From positions 62,001-126,000 of the forward strand of contig QJPP01000316.1 in the NCBI GenBank assembly GCA_003996215.1: DNA of 64,000 nt, written 5' to 3'. The notes under the pieces were generated by a model. It was not told the origin of the DNA. It did no database searches and saw only the letters and a list, made by a program, of their open reading frames with translations. How positions within the stretch are numbered: the stretch's first letter is position 1; each line of letters starts with the position of its first letter. Shown here piece by piece: positions 12,106-23,090 of this stretch. Made by a program: the position numbers and the translations under genes. This stretch comes from Jaltomata sinuosa. Taxonomy: Eukaryota > Streptophyta > Magnoliopsida > Solanales > Solanaceae.

Positions 12106-15100
12106 TTATTCCTTGGCAAGGAGTAACTTCACTCTCTTGGTAAGATCCCTCATAACATCCACAATGAGGGACTTCTTTTGTATTCTGAACTTGAGAGCCA
12201 ACTCAGTATTAGGAGAAACATTCTGCTTCAGCAACGACTCGTCCTCCATGATTTTCGTTGGGAAGTGTCCAAGAGCAATTACACACAAAGCCACAACAGT
12301 ACGAAGGGCAGATACTTCAGTCGATATTCCCAGAGGGGCTTCGACTGTCAACGATTTGAGGGCCTCCAAGTCGTGCTGCTTCACTGCTTCTTCATCATTT
12401 GATAGGACAACTCTCAAGGCTGCTAATAATCGTCCCTCTACTAGCTCTCCGCCTCCTAGTGTCACCTTTAAGATAATCCAGCAAGAAAATCAGTTCAACT
12501 CCAGAAACTAATCATATAGAAAGATGGGAAAAAGCTCAAATATGCCTTCGAACTTTCAAAAATGGCTCAGCTATGCCATCCGTTAATAGTTGGGCTTATT
12601 TATGCCATCGACGTAACACATTTGGTTCATTCGTGCCATTAACCACTAACGGAGCCCTACTACTACCAGATTTTGCCATGTGGCATTATCTAAACCCTTC
12701 ATTACTTACCAGCCCCCACCCCTCTCACCCCCTTTTACGAGTGGCATATGTGAATTTGAGTCATTTCATTAAGTTTTTTCTTTCATAGAAAGTATATTTG
12801 TGTAGTTTAAAAAACAGTAGAACTTTACAGAGTAGGATGAAAATAGATGGAAAGGAGAAGTTCGAACCTTCAGATCAGAGTTTTGTCCGACAAGATTTAA
12901 ATGCGATAAAATCTGCTGCTGCGATGGGGATGGTGAAGAGAAGTTTGGGGATGAAACCCCTGCAGCCATACTGGCAGCATCAAGAAGAGCAGCGTCATAT
13001 TTAAGTTCGACGCAGTCATAGGGGTTCGATGGAATAACGAACCCATAGTCCAGAAGAAAAAGATCGCTACTTAAACAGCCGTAGTTGAGTAGCAATGGAT
13101 CATTTTGCTTTATCTCCCTTCCTGCAACCACCTGTTAAGAGCAAAATAGGAGGCAAAGAAAACAACATCAAGCAAAATACGAGATATATATGAACATTGA
13201 AGGGAACAAACTAATGCCTTCATTATGACAAAGGAAGAACCAATTTATCAGTGCACATTTTCAAGTGAGACGCAAGCAGTTAAATACCTTTACAAGCATA
13301 TTATTGAAGTTTTCTTCTTCCTGTACAATTTCAGCATTTGGATCAAAGCTGTGGTTGCACATATCAATAAGTGGAAGCATCATAGGAACATTACTGCGGG
13401 TACCATCAGGAAGTTTACTACCATACAACCGGAATGCTCGAGATGAAACAGCTGACATAGCCCATCCTAGAGCAGATGAATCCACATCTTGGCCACCAAA
13501 TGGATGATCATCGGGTTTAAGATTCTCAAGTTCGTGCTTCAGAATTTTCTCAAATTCCAGTAGAAACCGGCATCTTTTGTTCACCTGAAAAATGAAAATG
13601 TTTACGAGTTTCCACATCAGGGGAACATATCGAACTTACATCTTAATTCAAATCAATATTAGAGAAAATTTAGCTTCAAATGAAGTTACATGAAAATAGA
13701 AGCCGAAGGCCCGGAGAAAATCAGCAGGACAAAAACTGGTAGAATTCCAACATTCGGTAAAAATCTTTTGAAGTATTATTTCCATTGGAGAAAGGTATTC
13801 AGCATATCTTGACTTAACGAAAGGTTTCAGCATATCCCTGCAATACCTGATAAAGAATAAGAGTTCGCGAGAAAGGATTCCTCGTCAAGTAAGTTTGGGG
13901 TGTGTGGACACACTTGCGCGGATTAGGGTAACGGCTACAAGGGAGAAATCGAAAGGAAACTGTACCCGACCAAGGATGGACGTAAACTTGTAAGCTACCG
14001 AAAGTAGGGATAATCGTCCAGGTGTTATTGTGAAAGAAAAAAGCCGCCCTGCCACAGCAGACGGGTTGCTTCCTCTGTAGTCGCAGGGGAGCTCTTGGCG
14101 AGGAGACCTTAGGATAAGTTGCTAAAGCAAACGGGATGGGAGGATCGACCCGTTTAGATGATTCCGAAGAAAGACTGTTGGCAGCAGGTAGAGAGATTTT
14201 TTTTTCCTCTTCAAAACACAAGGAAATGCGGGAAGGCGCACAAATCCGGAAAAAAGTTTTGGCTAGTATCAATTGAAGCACATGAAATGAAAGAGAAGCA
14301 CAAGCCCCGGAAAAAATCAGCAGGAGAAGAACTGCTAGAACTACGACTGTTGGTAAAAAACCTTCTAAAATATTATTTCTACTGGGAAAAACATATTCAG
14401 CATATCCCTGCAATACCTGATAAAGAAGAGGGGCATACTGCAAGTTCTTTATATCCTCTCCAGGAAAGAAAATCGGCACTGTGTAAGTCTCTGGGAGATT
14501 GCTGATGTATGGCCACCAAAACGAACCTTTCCTTGCTCTCTCTTGCAGAAGCTTCAAACCCAATTTCATAGCCCATAGCTCCTCTGCCAAATGCTCCAAG
14601 TTTCCAGTTTACTCCTTTTATTAAATACTCAAAAGCCTAATTTATAAAAATATAGTTACTAATCTATACTGAGACAGAACCACTTTTCCTAATAGAGATC
14701 AGAAAGGAATTTCAATTGTATAGCATTTCGCCACGTAATTTGAGAAAGAGACTAATTTTATTGAAAAGATACAAACAGAACAGCAAGAGTAAATGGTAAA
14801 GAGTGATTTGCAAAATAGATAGGCAAGCAACAACAGTACAAACTGCTGGAAACCAGCAAACAGAACATAGAGTTTTCTCACTTTCTTTTTACTCTGACGA
14901 GATTAGAACGTCAAAGAAAATTAACTGTGTAAATAAGAATATGCCAACTGTATAAGGTATTATAAACGTTAGCACACATCTCAACACCATACAATCACCA
15001 ATTACGGTCATATCTATCTGAATTGCATGTGCCAGTAAGCATGTTCATTTTGCTAATACTAGTTTCAATGATGAGTAGACCGATCATGTGAGGTTATGGC

Positions 15101-17703
15101 AAGGGACAACGTTCCCTGTGGGACATGGTACCTCACATTAACATGCCAAAAGAATGACATTTTAACTCAAGTGCGTTGTCTCAGATTCCCCCTTTTCTGA
15201 TCTTTCTTTTGTTAGAATGCAACTGACAGTGTTCAACAAAGAATTTATCACCTGCAAATAGCTTACGTCATTGCTAAAAAGTGGTCCAATGTTATCAGCA
15301 CCCAGGATACTATCTTAGACAGGCATTTGGGTGCAATAAATGACTAGTAGATCGATCATGAGAGGTCAAGACAAGGGGCAACATCCACGGTACCTCATGT
15401 TAACATGCCAAAAACTGACATTTTAACTCGAGCGTCGTCTAGGACTTGCAATTGGCTTGTCGAGAATACTGATTCCTTAAAGTTGGTGCCTAAGCCCAAA
15501 GAAGGATATGCTTCCTGAGTACCTAGAGATTGGGAGATTGTGCATAGCCAGCAGACATGGTGCTACAATACTGGAATCAGTCACTTTCTCAACTTCAGTT
15601 CAGATAGCACTATCATGATTGTCATTGTTTTCTTGTGTATATTTCATCATAATCCTCTTCTTGTTCAGATGAATTTCTTTAGCTACGATCGTAACATTTC
15701 ACTCCCCTAATGATTTAGTATATGAAGCAAAAACAGTATTCCTCCTATTTCTTAATAAGCTCGAGGTTCCAACGTGCAACTATATATCTTCCGCTACAAC
15801 ATGGTAATTCGTTTACACAAATGTCTTATCTGATTCCCTCCACTTTACTTTTCTCTGGCTATTTAATTTCAGCATTTACTCCGCCAAAGTCATCGTGAAA
15901 GTCAGCAGAATTGATATTCAAATATCCCCACATCAGATACTCAACTCATTCAGATGTACAACGCGCAACACAAACCAACCATAGTTAATCCACCAATTAA
16001 AGAATCTACAACGGGACCTATTCATTTTTTCTCTACTCTCTAGTCTCTAGTAGAAAAAAGGCAATCCTTTGACTCCGCCTATATGAGCTTCGTCCCTAGC
16101 CTGGATAAAGGATGATAGTTGGGGTCTGTAGGCTCTCAGTCAGCATAAAAAACAGTCTAATTATCATGAAACTTCATACAATATTGGCCTGGACAGCGGG
16201 AAATGGATACAAAGGACTATATAGTGAACCCCAACTAGTTTTCTCTTAATGTAACTGATAAAAATGAAAAGTTTTTTATGATAGGTGGTGTCCACGGCAG
16301 CTTGCGCACATACCTTGACTAATTACGTCGGATACTTGCTACCTCCCACTAGCACAGGTATCGAGTAACTCTACCACCAAGGCTTAGATAGATAGGAAAA
16401 AATCACCTACTACTTTTTTTTTACCTCGGTTGGAATCTATGTTGCTCGGACTCTCCAAAATTGTTGTCGCACCCGTGAGATTCTCCAAAATGCACAATTT
16501 TTGGAGTATACGATATGAACCCGAGACCTCATGGCTCTCACCTATGTTGCTTGGAATCTCCAATAACGTTGTTGCACCCGTGTCGTATCCTCCAAAAGTA
16601 CACTATTTTGGGAGGATACGACATGCAACACCCGCCGACAATTTTAAAGAGTTCGAGCAACATAGGTTCTCACTACTTAATTGACCACTACGTCACATCC
16701 TTAGGTGTGATAAAAAAAGAAAATCTGTCAAGGTTCTCACATTTTCACATTAAGCTTGAAAATTTTAAGAACAATCTAATGGAAACTCAACCTAAACAAA
16801 CCGAAATGGAGACAAAGGATTATTTAAGTCGACCTCAACTAGTATCAAAATCGAGATAACGACAGGAGGCATAAAAAGAAAGAAAAAAACCCTTACCAGG
16901 AACATGCTGAGCTAATTTTATCGAAGAAGAATGGGCACCATCAACTGAATTTTCAGACCCAAATTTGAGAGGAATATGTTGAGTCAGGGCAATAAGATCA
17001 GACCCTTTTGGGATATCTTGAGAAGCAACTAACCCAAATCCAAAAGTATCACCTTGTGGTGCTATTTTTATGGATTTGTGAACAAACCCACCTTCAGTTT
17101 TGACCCATTTGATGAGGCCTGGTGGTTGTGGCACTAGCCGTGCAGGGTAAAGGGAAAACCTTTCTAGAAGCACACTACATGGTTTCAGTAATCTGGGAAG
17201 GGTAGAGTATACGCAGACCTTACTTAAAGAGACTATTTTCGATACACCCTCAGCTCAACACAAAACAGTCTAGAAAAAGAAATGAAAGTACAAGAAACGA
17301 CAAATAGTAACAAAAACAACAAATAGTAGCAGAACAGTACTACAACAAAATAATACTATAATAGAACAAGAAAGAAAGAAAGAAAGAACCCCTTACCAGG
17401 AACATGCTGAGCTAATTTTATCAAAGCAGAATGGGCACCATCAACTGAATTTTCAGACCCAAATTTGAGAGGAATATGTTGAGGAAGGGCAATAAGATCA
17501 GACCCTTTTGGGATATCTTGTGAAGCAACTAATCCAAATCCAAAGGAATCACCTTGTGGTGCTATTTTTATGGATTTGCTAACAAACCCACCTTCAGTAT
17601 TGACCCATTTGATGAGGTCTGGTGGTTGTGGCACTAGCCGTGCGCAAGTGAGGGGGCGGATATGTGTTAGAGAGTTAGCCATTAGCATCATTTTGCTTGA
17701 CAT
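12106..17703 (-). CDS. Plastid-type SET-domain protein methyltransferase (Rubisco LSMT-like)
   Basis: Five exons join in phase: 17397-17703, 14417-14583, 13288-13584, 12868-13131 and 12106-12465, coding 464 aa. Every boundary has GT/AG. As I recall it, the product follows the Arabidopsis At1g24610 protein closely from end to end. The SET region spans about residues 55-290. It shows GFGLVASQDIPKG (55-67), RAF (207-209), DMCNHS with Asn235-His236, LLLNYG with Tyr274, and DYGF with Tyr286. The Rubisco-LSMT substrate-binding domain follows (about 300-440). The family trimethylates lysines of chloroplast proteins using S-adenosylmethionine. The short, Met/Ser-rich N-terminus could be a transit peptide but is weak. 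Odd features are a second partial copy of exon 1 in intron 1 (16897-17145) and a duplicated exon-2 donor region in intron 2. The target protein is not inferable. Confidence 0.88.
12527..12785. repeat. Repeat element in intron 4 of the SET gene
   Basis: The sequence reads as alternating AAATATGCCTTCGAACTTT-type and TTTATGCCATCG-type phrases, a style typical of dispersed Solanaceae elements that resemble the foldback at 7045-7333. Both termini are unclear. No coding content. Confidence 0.4.
13690..13858 (-). repeat. Duplicate of the exon-2 donor region
   Basis: This segment matches 14285-14427, including the last 11 nt of exon 2 and its donor TATCAG|GTATTGCAG. It carries a 27 bp internal insertion. 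It therefore offers a second donor-like site near 13847 inside intron 2. The two copies enclose the unrelated insert 13860-14280. Confidence 0.75.
13860..14280. mobile_element. Unclassified GC-richer insert in intron 2 of the SET gene
   Basis: Base composition is clearly richer in GC than the surroundings. The part at 13975-14130 recurs with substitutions at 22948-23090 (CGTAAACTTGTAAGCTAC..., GGATAATCGTCCAGG-like, GCGAGGAGA). A repeated mobile sequence or organelle-derived DNA are both possible. I do not recognise it. Confidence 0.45.
15065..15445. repeat. Paired ~100 bp repeats in intron 1 of the SET gene
   Basis: 15070-15185 and 15345-15440 share GATCATGnGAGGT, GGTACCTCA, TTAACATGCCAAAA and TGACATTTTAACTC. 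No coding content is seen in the rest of this 2.8 kb intron (14584-17396) apart from SINE, MITE and exon-copy pieces. Confidence 0.6.
16437..16673. mobile_element. Nested foldback MITE in intron 1 of the SET gene
   Basis: A complete element at about 16550-16673 runs from CTATGTTGCTTGGAATCTCC to GTTCGAGCAACATAG, with the inner palindrome TCGTATCCTCCAAAA/TTTTGGGAGGATACGA. A partial copy of the same element abuts it on the left (16437-16540). This is a common Solanaceae repeat style. Confidence 0.7.
16897..17145 (-). pseudogene. Partial duplicate of SET-gene exon 1
   Basis: This copy repeats exon 1 from Ala21 (ARLVPQPP...) to the donor at 16897, with few substitutions (Asn35 to Lys, Ser42 to His, Ser53 to Thr, Pro74 to Thr). 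It keeps the open frame and the CCTG|GTAAG donor. It lacks the ATG and the first 20 residues, and no acceptor is obvious at its 5' edge, so it should be a silent pseudoexon. A SINE-like segment (17175-17270) lies between the two copies. Confidence 0.8.
17175..17270. repeat. SINE-like segment
   Basis: ATACGCAGACCTTAC followed by GAGACTATTTTCGATA and CCTCAGCTCAA is the same phrase found at 21355-21460 and 21480-21605 (tandem pair) and 36235-36330. In each case it lies in an intron of a gene in this window. Confidence 0.55.
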
Positions 17704-17826
17704 TTTTGCTGAAACTGAGAGCAGAGAGAGTGTGTTTTCAGTTCTGTTTTGGTTTGGTTGGCTGGGTGGAGAGAAAATGGACAAGATTTTTTTCAATGGA
17801 AAGAAATCTGGTTTTCTTTTTTGAAA

Positions 17827-17986
17827 ACGTGGGCTGGCTCGGCGCGGCCCGCAGTCCACGTAGTAATGGGTTGGACTTGCTGTTTTAAAGCCCGTCATTT
17901 CTAGCTTGATTTGGCCCGTCAAATTTTAAAATTTGTGTGGGCTAGTTCAAATGAGCTGGATCGATTCATATTGACAGCTCTAAATT
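17827..17986. repeat. Single copy of a ~118 bp repeat
   Basis: It begins GTGGGCTGGCTCGGCGCGGCC and includes GGGTTGGACTTGCTGTTTTAA and TTTGGCCCGTCAAATTT. The same unit is tandemly repeated at 19711-20110 and 34966-35265. It overlaps the promoter-proximal 5' flank of the SET gene. Confidence 0.7.
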
Positions 17987-18139
17987 CTTTTTAGTGTAAA
18001 CAACATAAAACACAGTAGTTTGGTCCCTAATTACGTTTTATCCCACTATTTTAAAATATTACATTTTCCTCGGTAGTTTAAAAAAAGAAAGACGTGTATC
18101 CTTTGTATTTTCGTGTATCCTGGATACATATAGCCTCTT

Positions 18140-18910
18140 CATTAATGGTAAATCTGTTTCTATTATGGCGCTTTAAAAGGAAATAAAATATTTACAATTA
18201 ATGAGGAGTAAATCATTAATTGTAAATCTATTACTATTAGGGCGCTTTAAAAGGAAATAACAGATTTACAATTAATGAGGAGTAAATCACGCGTCATTCA
18301 CTTTGAAATGCATCTGCAGTATCCTCATCTCCACAAACAACTGAAGAATTCAAATTTCAATTTAAAATTACTTGGATACACATCAAACCAGCAAGTAACT
18401 CCATTATACAGGATACAAGTAATAATAGATCTCAAATATCTAAGGATACACATTTAAACAGCAAACAACAATAGGTATACTTGGATACACTGTTAACATT
18501 GTATCCAAGATTATAAGCTTGGATACATTATAACAGTGTTAAGGATACTTCCCAATATCTAAGGATACCCATCTAAACAGCAAAAAGATATAGGTATACT
18601 TGGATACATGTTAATATTGGATACAAGTTTGTAAGCTTGGATACATTGTAACAGTGTTAAGGATACATGTTACCAACATCTCAAATAGCAGGTTGCAGTA
18701 GTATTGAGATACATATTAACATGAATTAATCCTGGATACATGTAACACTAGATTTGCTTACAATGTTATCCCTGGATACGTATTGCTTTGTTTTGATTTG
18801 AAACTTTAAATTTACAAAAGTTACACATTTACAACTCAGATAGATATATGTATACTTGGATACATGGAAAATAACACTGGATACATGGTAACAAGTTGGT
18901 AACACTGGAA
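18140..18910. repeat. GGATAC-rich tandem repeats
   Basis: A 75 bp unit (GGCGCTTTAAAAGGAAATAA...) is present twice at 18160-18290. A roughly 120 bp unit (TAGGTATACTTGGATACA ... ACAGTGTTAAGGATAC) is present twice at 18473-18668. The word TTGGATACA or GGATACAT recurs about 15 times. Confidence 0.75.
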
Positions 18911-18950
18911 AATAACATCTGGGTTTGCTCTTCACTGCTTAAAATCATCA

Positions 18951-19205
18951 ATGGCGCTTCGTCGGATACTATCTAAACGCTTAAAACTAGATCCGCTTCC
19001 GCCGGTTACGGTTCTAGAAAAAATCCGCCAGTTCCGGCGACTCCACCGGATTCCGTCAACGGTGATTTCTTCATCCAGAGGAGAGAAATCAATCAAGCGG
19101 CGAGACTGCCGGAGTTTTTGTCGATTCCGGTGGGAGAAAAATTGAGAGAGAAATTGAGGTCTATGAATAATAATATTACTGGAGAAATGATTAGATTCGA
19201 AAACG
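18951..19205 (+). pseudogene. Frameshifted 5' fragment of a mitochondrial calcium uniporter gene
   Basis: The ATG at 18951 opens MALRRILSKRLK, an Arg-rich mitochondrial presequence. In another frame the DNA continues with LPEFLSIPVGEKLREKLRSM and then ITGEMIRFE, which is the conserved N-terminal stretch of plant mitochondrial calcium uniporter (MCU) proteins as I know the family. One shift between about 19030 and 19060 separates the frames. Homology stops near 19205; the DIME pore motif and membrane segments are absent. It is a captured partial exon inside a Pack-MULE-like element. Confidence 0.65.
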
Positions 19206-19488
19206 ATTATAGAGAGAGAACAATCGTTGCCTTTAGATACAAGTTGAGTGATTTTAGGCCCTTTTTTAGGGATTGTGGTGGATACAGTTTTTTAATCATG
19301 TAATTTCAATTTAATGGGATAAATGTAATTATTTTAAAGTATTGGGATATTTAGTAATTAGGGTAAGGATGTTTGATTATTTACGTAGTTTTTCCTTCTT
19401 TTTATCTGTTTTCTTTTTGAAAAAAGGATAACTTACATAAAACACACATCTTTGGGAGCTAATTACTCTTTTTCCAACCTCACTTTGC

Positions 19489-19612
19489 TTTGATACATCG
19501 CCCCAAGGTGTGATACATCGCCTCACCTCTGGATAATTACCTTTGATACATCGGGGCGATGTATCACGAGGTGAGACGATGTATCACGACCTGGAGCGAT
19601 GTATCAAGGTGT
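19489..19612. repeat. Foldback of six GATACATCG copies
   Basis: TGATACATCG occurs three times forward (19491, 19511, 19543) and its complement CGATGTATCA three times (near 19557, 19577, 19597). The flanking GCCCC/GGGGC and CCTCACCTC/GAGGTGAG segments also pair, so the block can form a long hairpin. Confidence 0.8.
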
Positions 19613-19710
19613 TTACATGTGGTATATTAAGTAGTTAAAATAAAGTAGCGGGAGAGTTAGTAAATATGGTAAGCATGTATGTCTCTTTTGATAGTTTAAC
19701 CTTTAAAAAA

Positions 19711-20110
19711 TGGGCTGCTTCGGCACGGCCCGCAGTCCATATAGTAATGGGTTGGACTTGCTGTTTTAAAAGCCCATCATTTCTAGTTCGATTTGACCCG
19801 TCAAATTTCAAAGTCTGCATGAGCTAGTTTAAATGAGTTGTGCCCGACTCATATTGAAAGCTCTAATAATATGGGTTGGACTTGTTCTTTTAAGGCTCAT
19901 CATTTCCAATTCGATCTGGTTTGTCAAATTTTAAAAAATTGTGTGAGCTAGTTTAAATGAGTTATGCCGATTCATATTAACAGTTCTAATATTATGTGTT
20001 GGACTTGTTGTTTTAAGGCCCATTATTTTTAGTTTGATCTGGCCCATCAAATTTCAAAATCAGTGTGGGCTAGTTTAGATGAATTTGACCAACTCATATG
20101 GATAGCTCTA
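19711..20110. repeat. Tandem ~118 bp repeats (about 3 copies)
   Basis: Units contain GGGTTGGACTTGTTGTTTTAA, CATTTCTAGTTCGATTTG, CCCGTCAAATTTCAAA and GTGTGGGCTAGTTTAAATGAGT. The array lies downstream of the first SABATH gene. The equivalent array lies downstream of the third SABATH gene. Confidence 0.8.
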
Positions 20111-20931
20111 CTAACTCCTTTTTATATGTTTTATTTTACTTGATCCTTATTCCTTTTACTAATTACTAAAAAGCACATTTTAAAATTTTATTTTACTTAG
20201 TAATTTTAATAAATTAAGAGAAATTTTATTATTTTCTTCCAATATCATTTTTATCATTAAATAACTACATAAGATACTAGTAGCTAATCGAATTTTGATT
20301 CTCAAAACATAATTAACAAGATTAATTTAATAAAATAAACTCCTACTCCATCCGTTTTAATTTATATAAAAAAAATTACTTTTTTCTGGAGTTGAACTAC
20401 GAAAAACACATTTAATCATACAATTCTGTTTTTATTTTTTTCAAGAATTTTCAAATATTCTAAAAACAACAAAAAACATTATTTTTTCACTTTTTTTTCG
20501 TTCTAATTACCCAAAAAATTCAAAAATAACTCTAATTTATTTTATAATCAAATATAACTCTAATTTCCAAATACTATCATTTTTCACTTTGAAAATAAAA
20601 ACTACACTTTGAAAATAAAAACTACGACTCCTACATAATTTCTATCAAAGCAAACCAAACTAAAATCAAATTTGGATCATAACAAAATAGAAAAGTAAAA
20701 ATTAATCATTAGAGGGGAGAAGAAGAGCAAAAGAGAAAGGCCAATTAAGACCACCAATAAGGGAAACTTTTCAATTTTTATTATAGGGCACATTAAGATA
20801 AAAGAAATGAGGAAAAATCCAAAAATATTAGAAAAAAAAGATAAATAAAAAACTTGGCCAATGAGATGTACCATATCATCTCTCCATAGACCCGAATTAT
20901 ATAATATATAAATAGATTATTTTATCGAAAT

Positions 20932-22595
20932 TTATTTACGCTTCAAAGCGACAAATAATTGGTATGATTTCTCGTTACTAGCTTTCATCCATGCTGAAAT
21001 TTCCTCGCTTTTGAGAATAGTCCTTGCACAAGCTTCCTCTGCAATTTTACTTCCAAAGTGATTGATGAAAAGTCCTTCTAAAATAGCCCTTAAGTTTATC
21101 ATTATAGTCTTTGCATCAGCTTCATCAATAACTTTTGCTTGGGGATATATAAATTCCATTATCTCAATGCTAAAACAACCATTTTTCTCCACCACTTTAG
21201 TCATGTCTTGGGGAGAGGGAAAATACATAAGCAAATTGAATGAGTCAACTAAAGATTCATCTAACTTTCCCTGTGTCAAAAAAAGAAAGAACCCTCAATT
21301 ACAAATGTATATGGCTAAACTAACTAACAACAATAATAACATATCTGGTGTAATCTCACAAGTAGGGTCTGAAGAAGATGGTATGTACGCAGCCTTACCC
21401 TTATTTTTATAAGATAGAGAGTCTATTTTCGATAAACTCTCGGCTTAAGTAAAACATATATGGCTAAACTAATAATAACAATAATACTGTAACATATCTC
21501 ACAAGTAGGGTTTGGAGAAGATGCATATGGTATGTACACAACCTTACCCTTATCTTTATAAGATAGAGAGTTTGTTTTTCGATAAACACTCGACTTAAGT
21601 AAAACATATATATACAGCTAAACGAATAATTTAATTACTTACCTCGTACACCAAATCCATAAGACTAGAACCGAAAAATTTCATGAGAGAAACACCTGAA
21701 AATGGTGACACAAGCACCATCATTCCACCAGGAACAATTTCCTCAGCTCTTGCATTGAAGAACATTTCCATGTCCTTTTCAAATTGAGCAACATAAGCAT
21801 TCACTACTATATTTGATGCATCAACATAGTGAATCAATCCCTTATTCCATGCTGGAGATTTCTCATCTAACAACTCTTCTGGACACTTAGATAACCAATG
21901 TATAGCACAAGAAGAATACGCAAAATGTATCGATCGTGATGGAAATAATTTGCCATGGAACGATCCTGGAACTCCAGATGCATAGTAGGATCGATCAATA
22001 GGTAGTGATCGAAAGAGGGTGTTGAAATCGTTTGTGACATGATCATTGAAAAATATTTGGAATTCAGGAATATTATTATTATGGTATTTTTCCTTTACAA
22101 TTTCAACAACATGTTGCATTGCAATGAAAGTGTTTGGTCCAATCGAACATCCCACGTCTGTAATTCGAAATATGTTTGAAGAAGATAACATAATTTTGAT
22201 GTCAAGCTTTTCAATTATTGCTTTTCTCACCATCTCCTTTGCACCATCTAACACTACTCTCTGCATATGCAATTATAACAGTAAAGTCACGTTGATGAGT
22301 ACATAAGTGGTGTTGTTATAGCAAATAAAGTTGAGTGATTTTATTACTACTCCCTTCGTTTCAATTTGTTTGACCTATTTTGACTTGACACAGAGTTTAA
22401 GAAAATAAAAAAGACTTTTGAATCTTGTGGTTAATAATTGAAGATATGTCAAATGTACCAAAATGTCCTTTAATCTTGTGGTCTTAAAACATGTCATGTG
22501 GAAAGTTGAAGACAAGAAATCAATACCTGCAAAATGGAGTTTTTGGAGTAGCTATAAGGACCATCACCAGCATTCATGGGGAAAGATGTTGTCAT
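20932..22595 (-). CDS. SABATH carboxyl methyltransferase, copy 1
   Basis: Three exons (22527-22595, 21643-22260, 20932-21270) with GT/AG borders and all in phase give 341 aa. SABATH enzymes move a methyl group from S-adenosylmethionine to the carboxyl of small acids such as salicylate, jasmonate, benzoate or loganate. Visible features are MNAGDGPYSYSKNSILQ (7-23), whose last Gln matches Gln25 of Clarkia salicylate methyltransferase; the SAM motif DVGCSIGPNT (58-67); Asn95-Asp96; GSFHGKLFP; and SCAIHW with His144-Trp145. His replaces the Met typical of salicylate-preferring enzymes. Intron 1 is short (266 bp, MITE-derived) and lacks the LTR element its sisters carry. Intron 2 holds two SINE-like units. 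A TATA sequence lies at 22642-22649. Slightly short for the family (about 350-370 aa); substrate unknown. Confidence 0.85.
21355..21605. repeat. Two tandem SINE-like segments in intron 2 of SABATH copy 1
   Basis: Two units share CTCACAAGTAGGGT, GGTATGTACnCAnCCTTACCCTTAT, AGATAGAGAG and ACTCGnCTTAAGTAAAACATATA. SABATH copy 3 has a single unit at the same intron position (36235-36330), so one unit was duplicated or lost after the gene duplication. Confidence 0.7.
22345..22515. mobile_element. Stowaway-like MITE, partial
   Basis: ACTCCCTTCGTTTCAATTTG starts a segment with TTTGACTTGACACAGAGTTTAAGA, CTTTTGAATCTTGTGGT and CATGTCATGTGGAAAGTTGAA. The right terminus is missing. Sister elements are at 29910-30150, 33837-34093, 39818-40055, 44165-44580, 47467-47625, 51329-51580 and 58447-58578. 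Confidence 0.65.
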
Positions 22596-22947
22596 TTTGG
22601 TTGATGCTAATATGCTTCTTCTTCTTCACCATCTTATTGGTCTTATATATGTGAAGGAAATGCCCCCCCCCCCCCCCCCCTCCCCCCACACAAAAAAAAA
22701 AACACAACAAAATATTAAAAGATAATTTAATTCTACGCTCTTTCATTTTTGACCATAATCTAATTTTACACATCTTTTAATTATTATTTTTAATTCTTTT
22801 TTATCTATATCAAAAAAAAAGAAAGATAAGTAACTAATATAGTGCATCTTTTTTGTCTCTAAATTAATTATCAAAAAATAATTTATCGTAGCATATATTG
22901 CACCAAATCAATACCAATTGAAGTATATTGTTGCAGTATACGTACTA

Positions 22948-23090
22948 TGAATGAACGTAAACTCGTAAGCTACTGGAGATAGGAATAATCGTCCAGGTTA
23001 CTATCACAACAGATGAGTTGCTTTCTCTGTCATCGCAGAAAAACTCTTAGCGAGGAGATCTTAAGATAAGTTGCTCAAACAATTACTACA
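22948..23090. repeat. Second copy of the insert found in the SET-gene intron
   Basis: Runs from GAACGTAAACTCGTAAGCTAC through GATAGGAATAATCGTCCAGG to TTAGCGAGGAGATCTTAAGATAAGTTGCT, in the same order as 13975-14130 with substitutions. Upstream of SABATH copy 1. Class unknown. Confidence 0.6.

Larger units (their letters stand above)
18020..19372. mobile_element. Pack-MULE-like element with a captured gene piece
   Basis: The left segment (CTAATTACGTTTTATCCCAC, TTTTAAAATATTACATTTT) and the inverted right segment (CTAATTACTAAATATCCCAA, TTTAAAATAATTACATTT) form imperfect terminal inverted repeats of about 45 bp. Between them lie tandem GGATAC-rich repeats (18140-18910) and the calcium-uniporter fragment. 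Exact ends and the target duplication were not resolved, so the class is inferred from architecture. Confidence 0.5.

Noticed and set aside
13814..14599. 261-codon frame as a single protein
   Set aside because: Only its first 56 codons are SET-gene exon 2; the rest reads through a splice donor into an intron with an unrelated insert.
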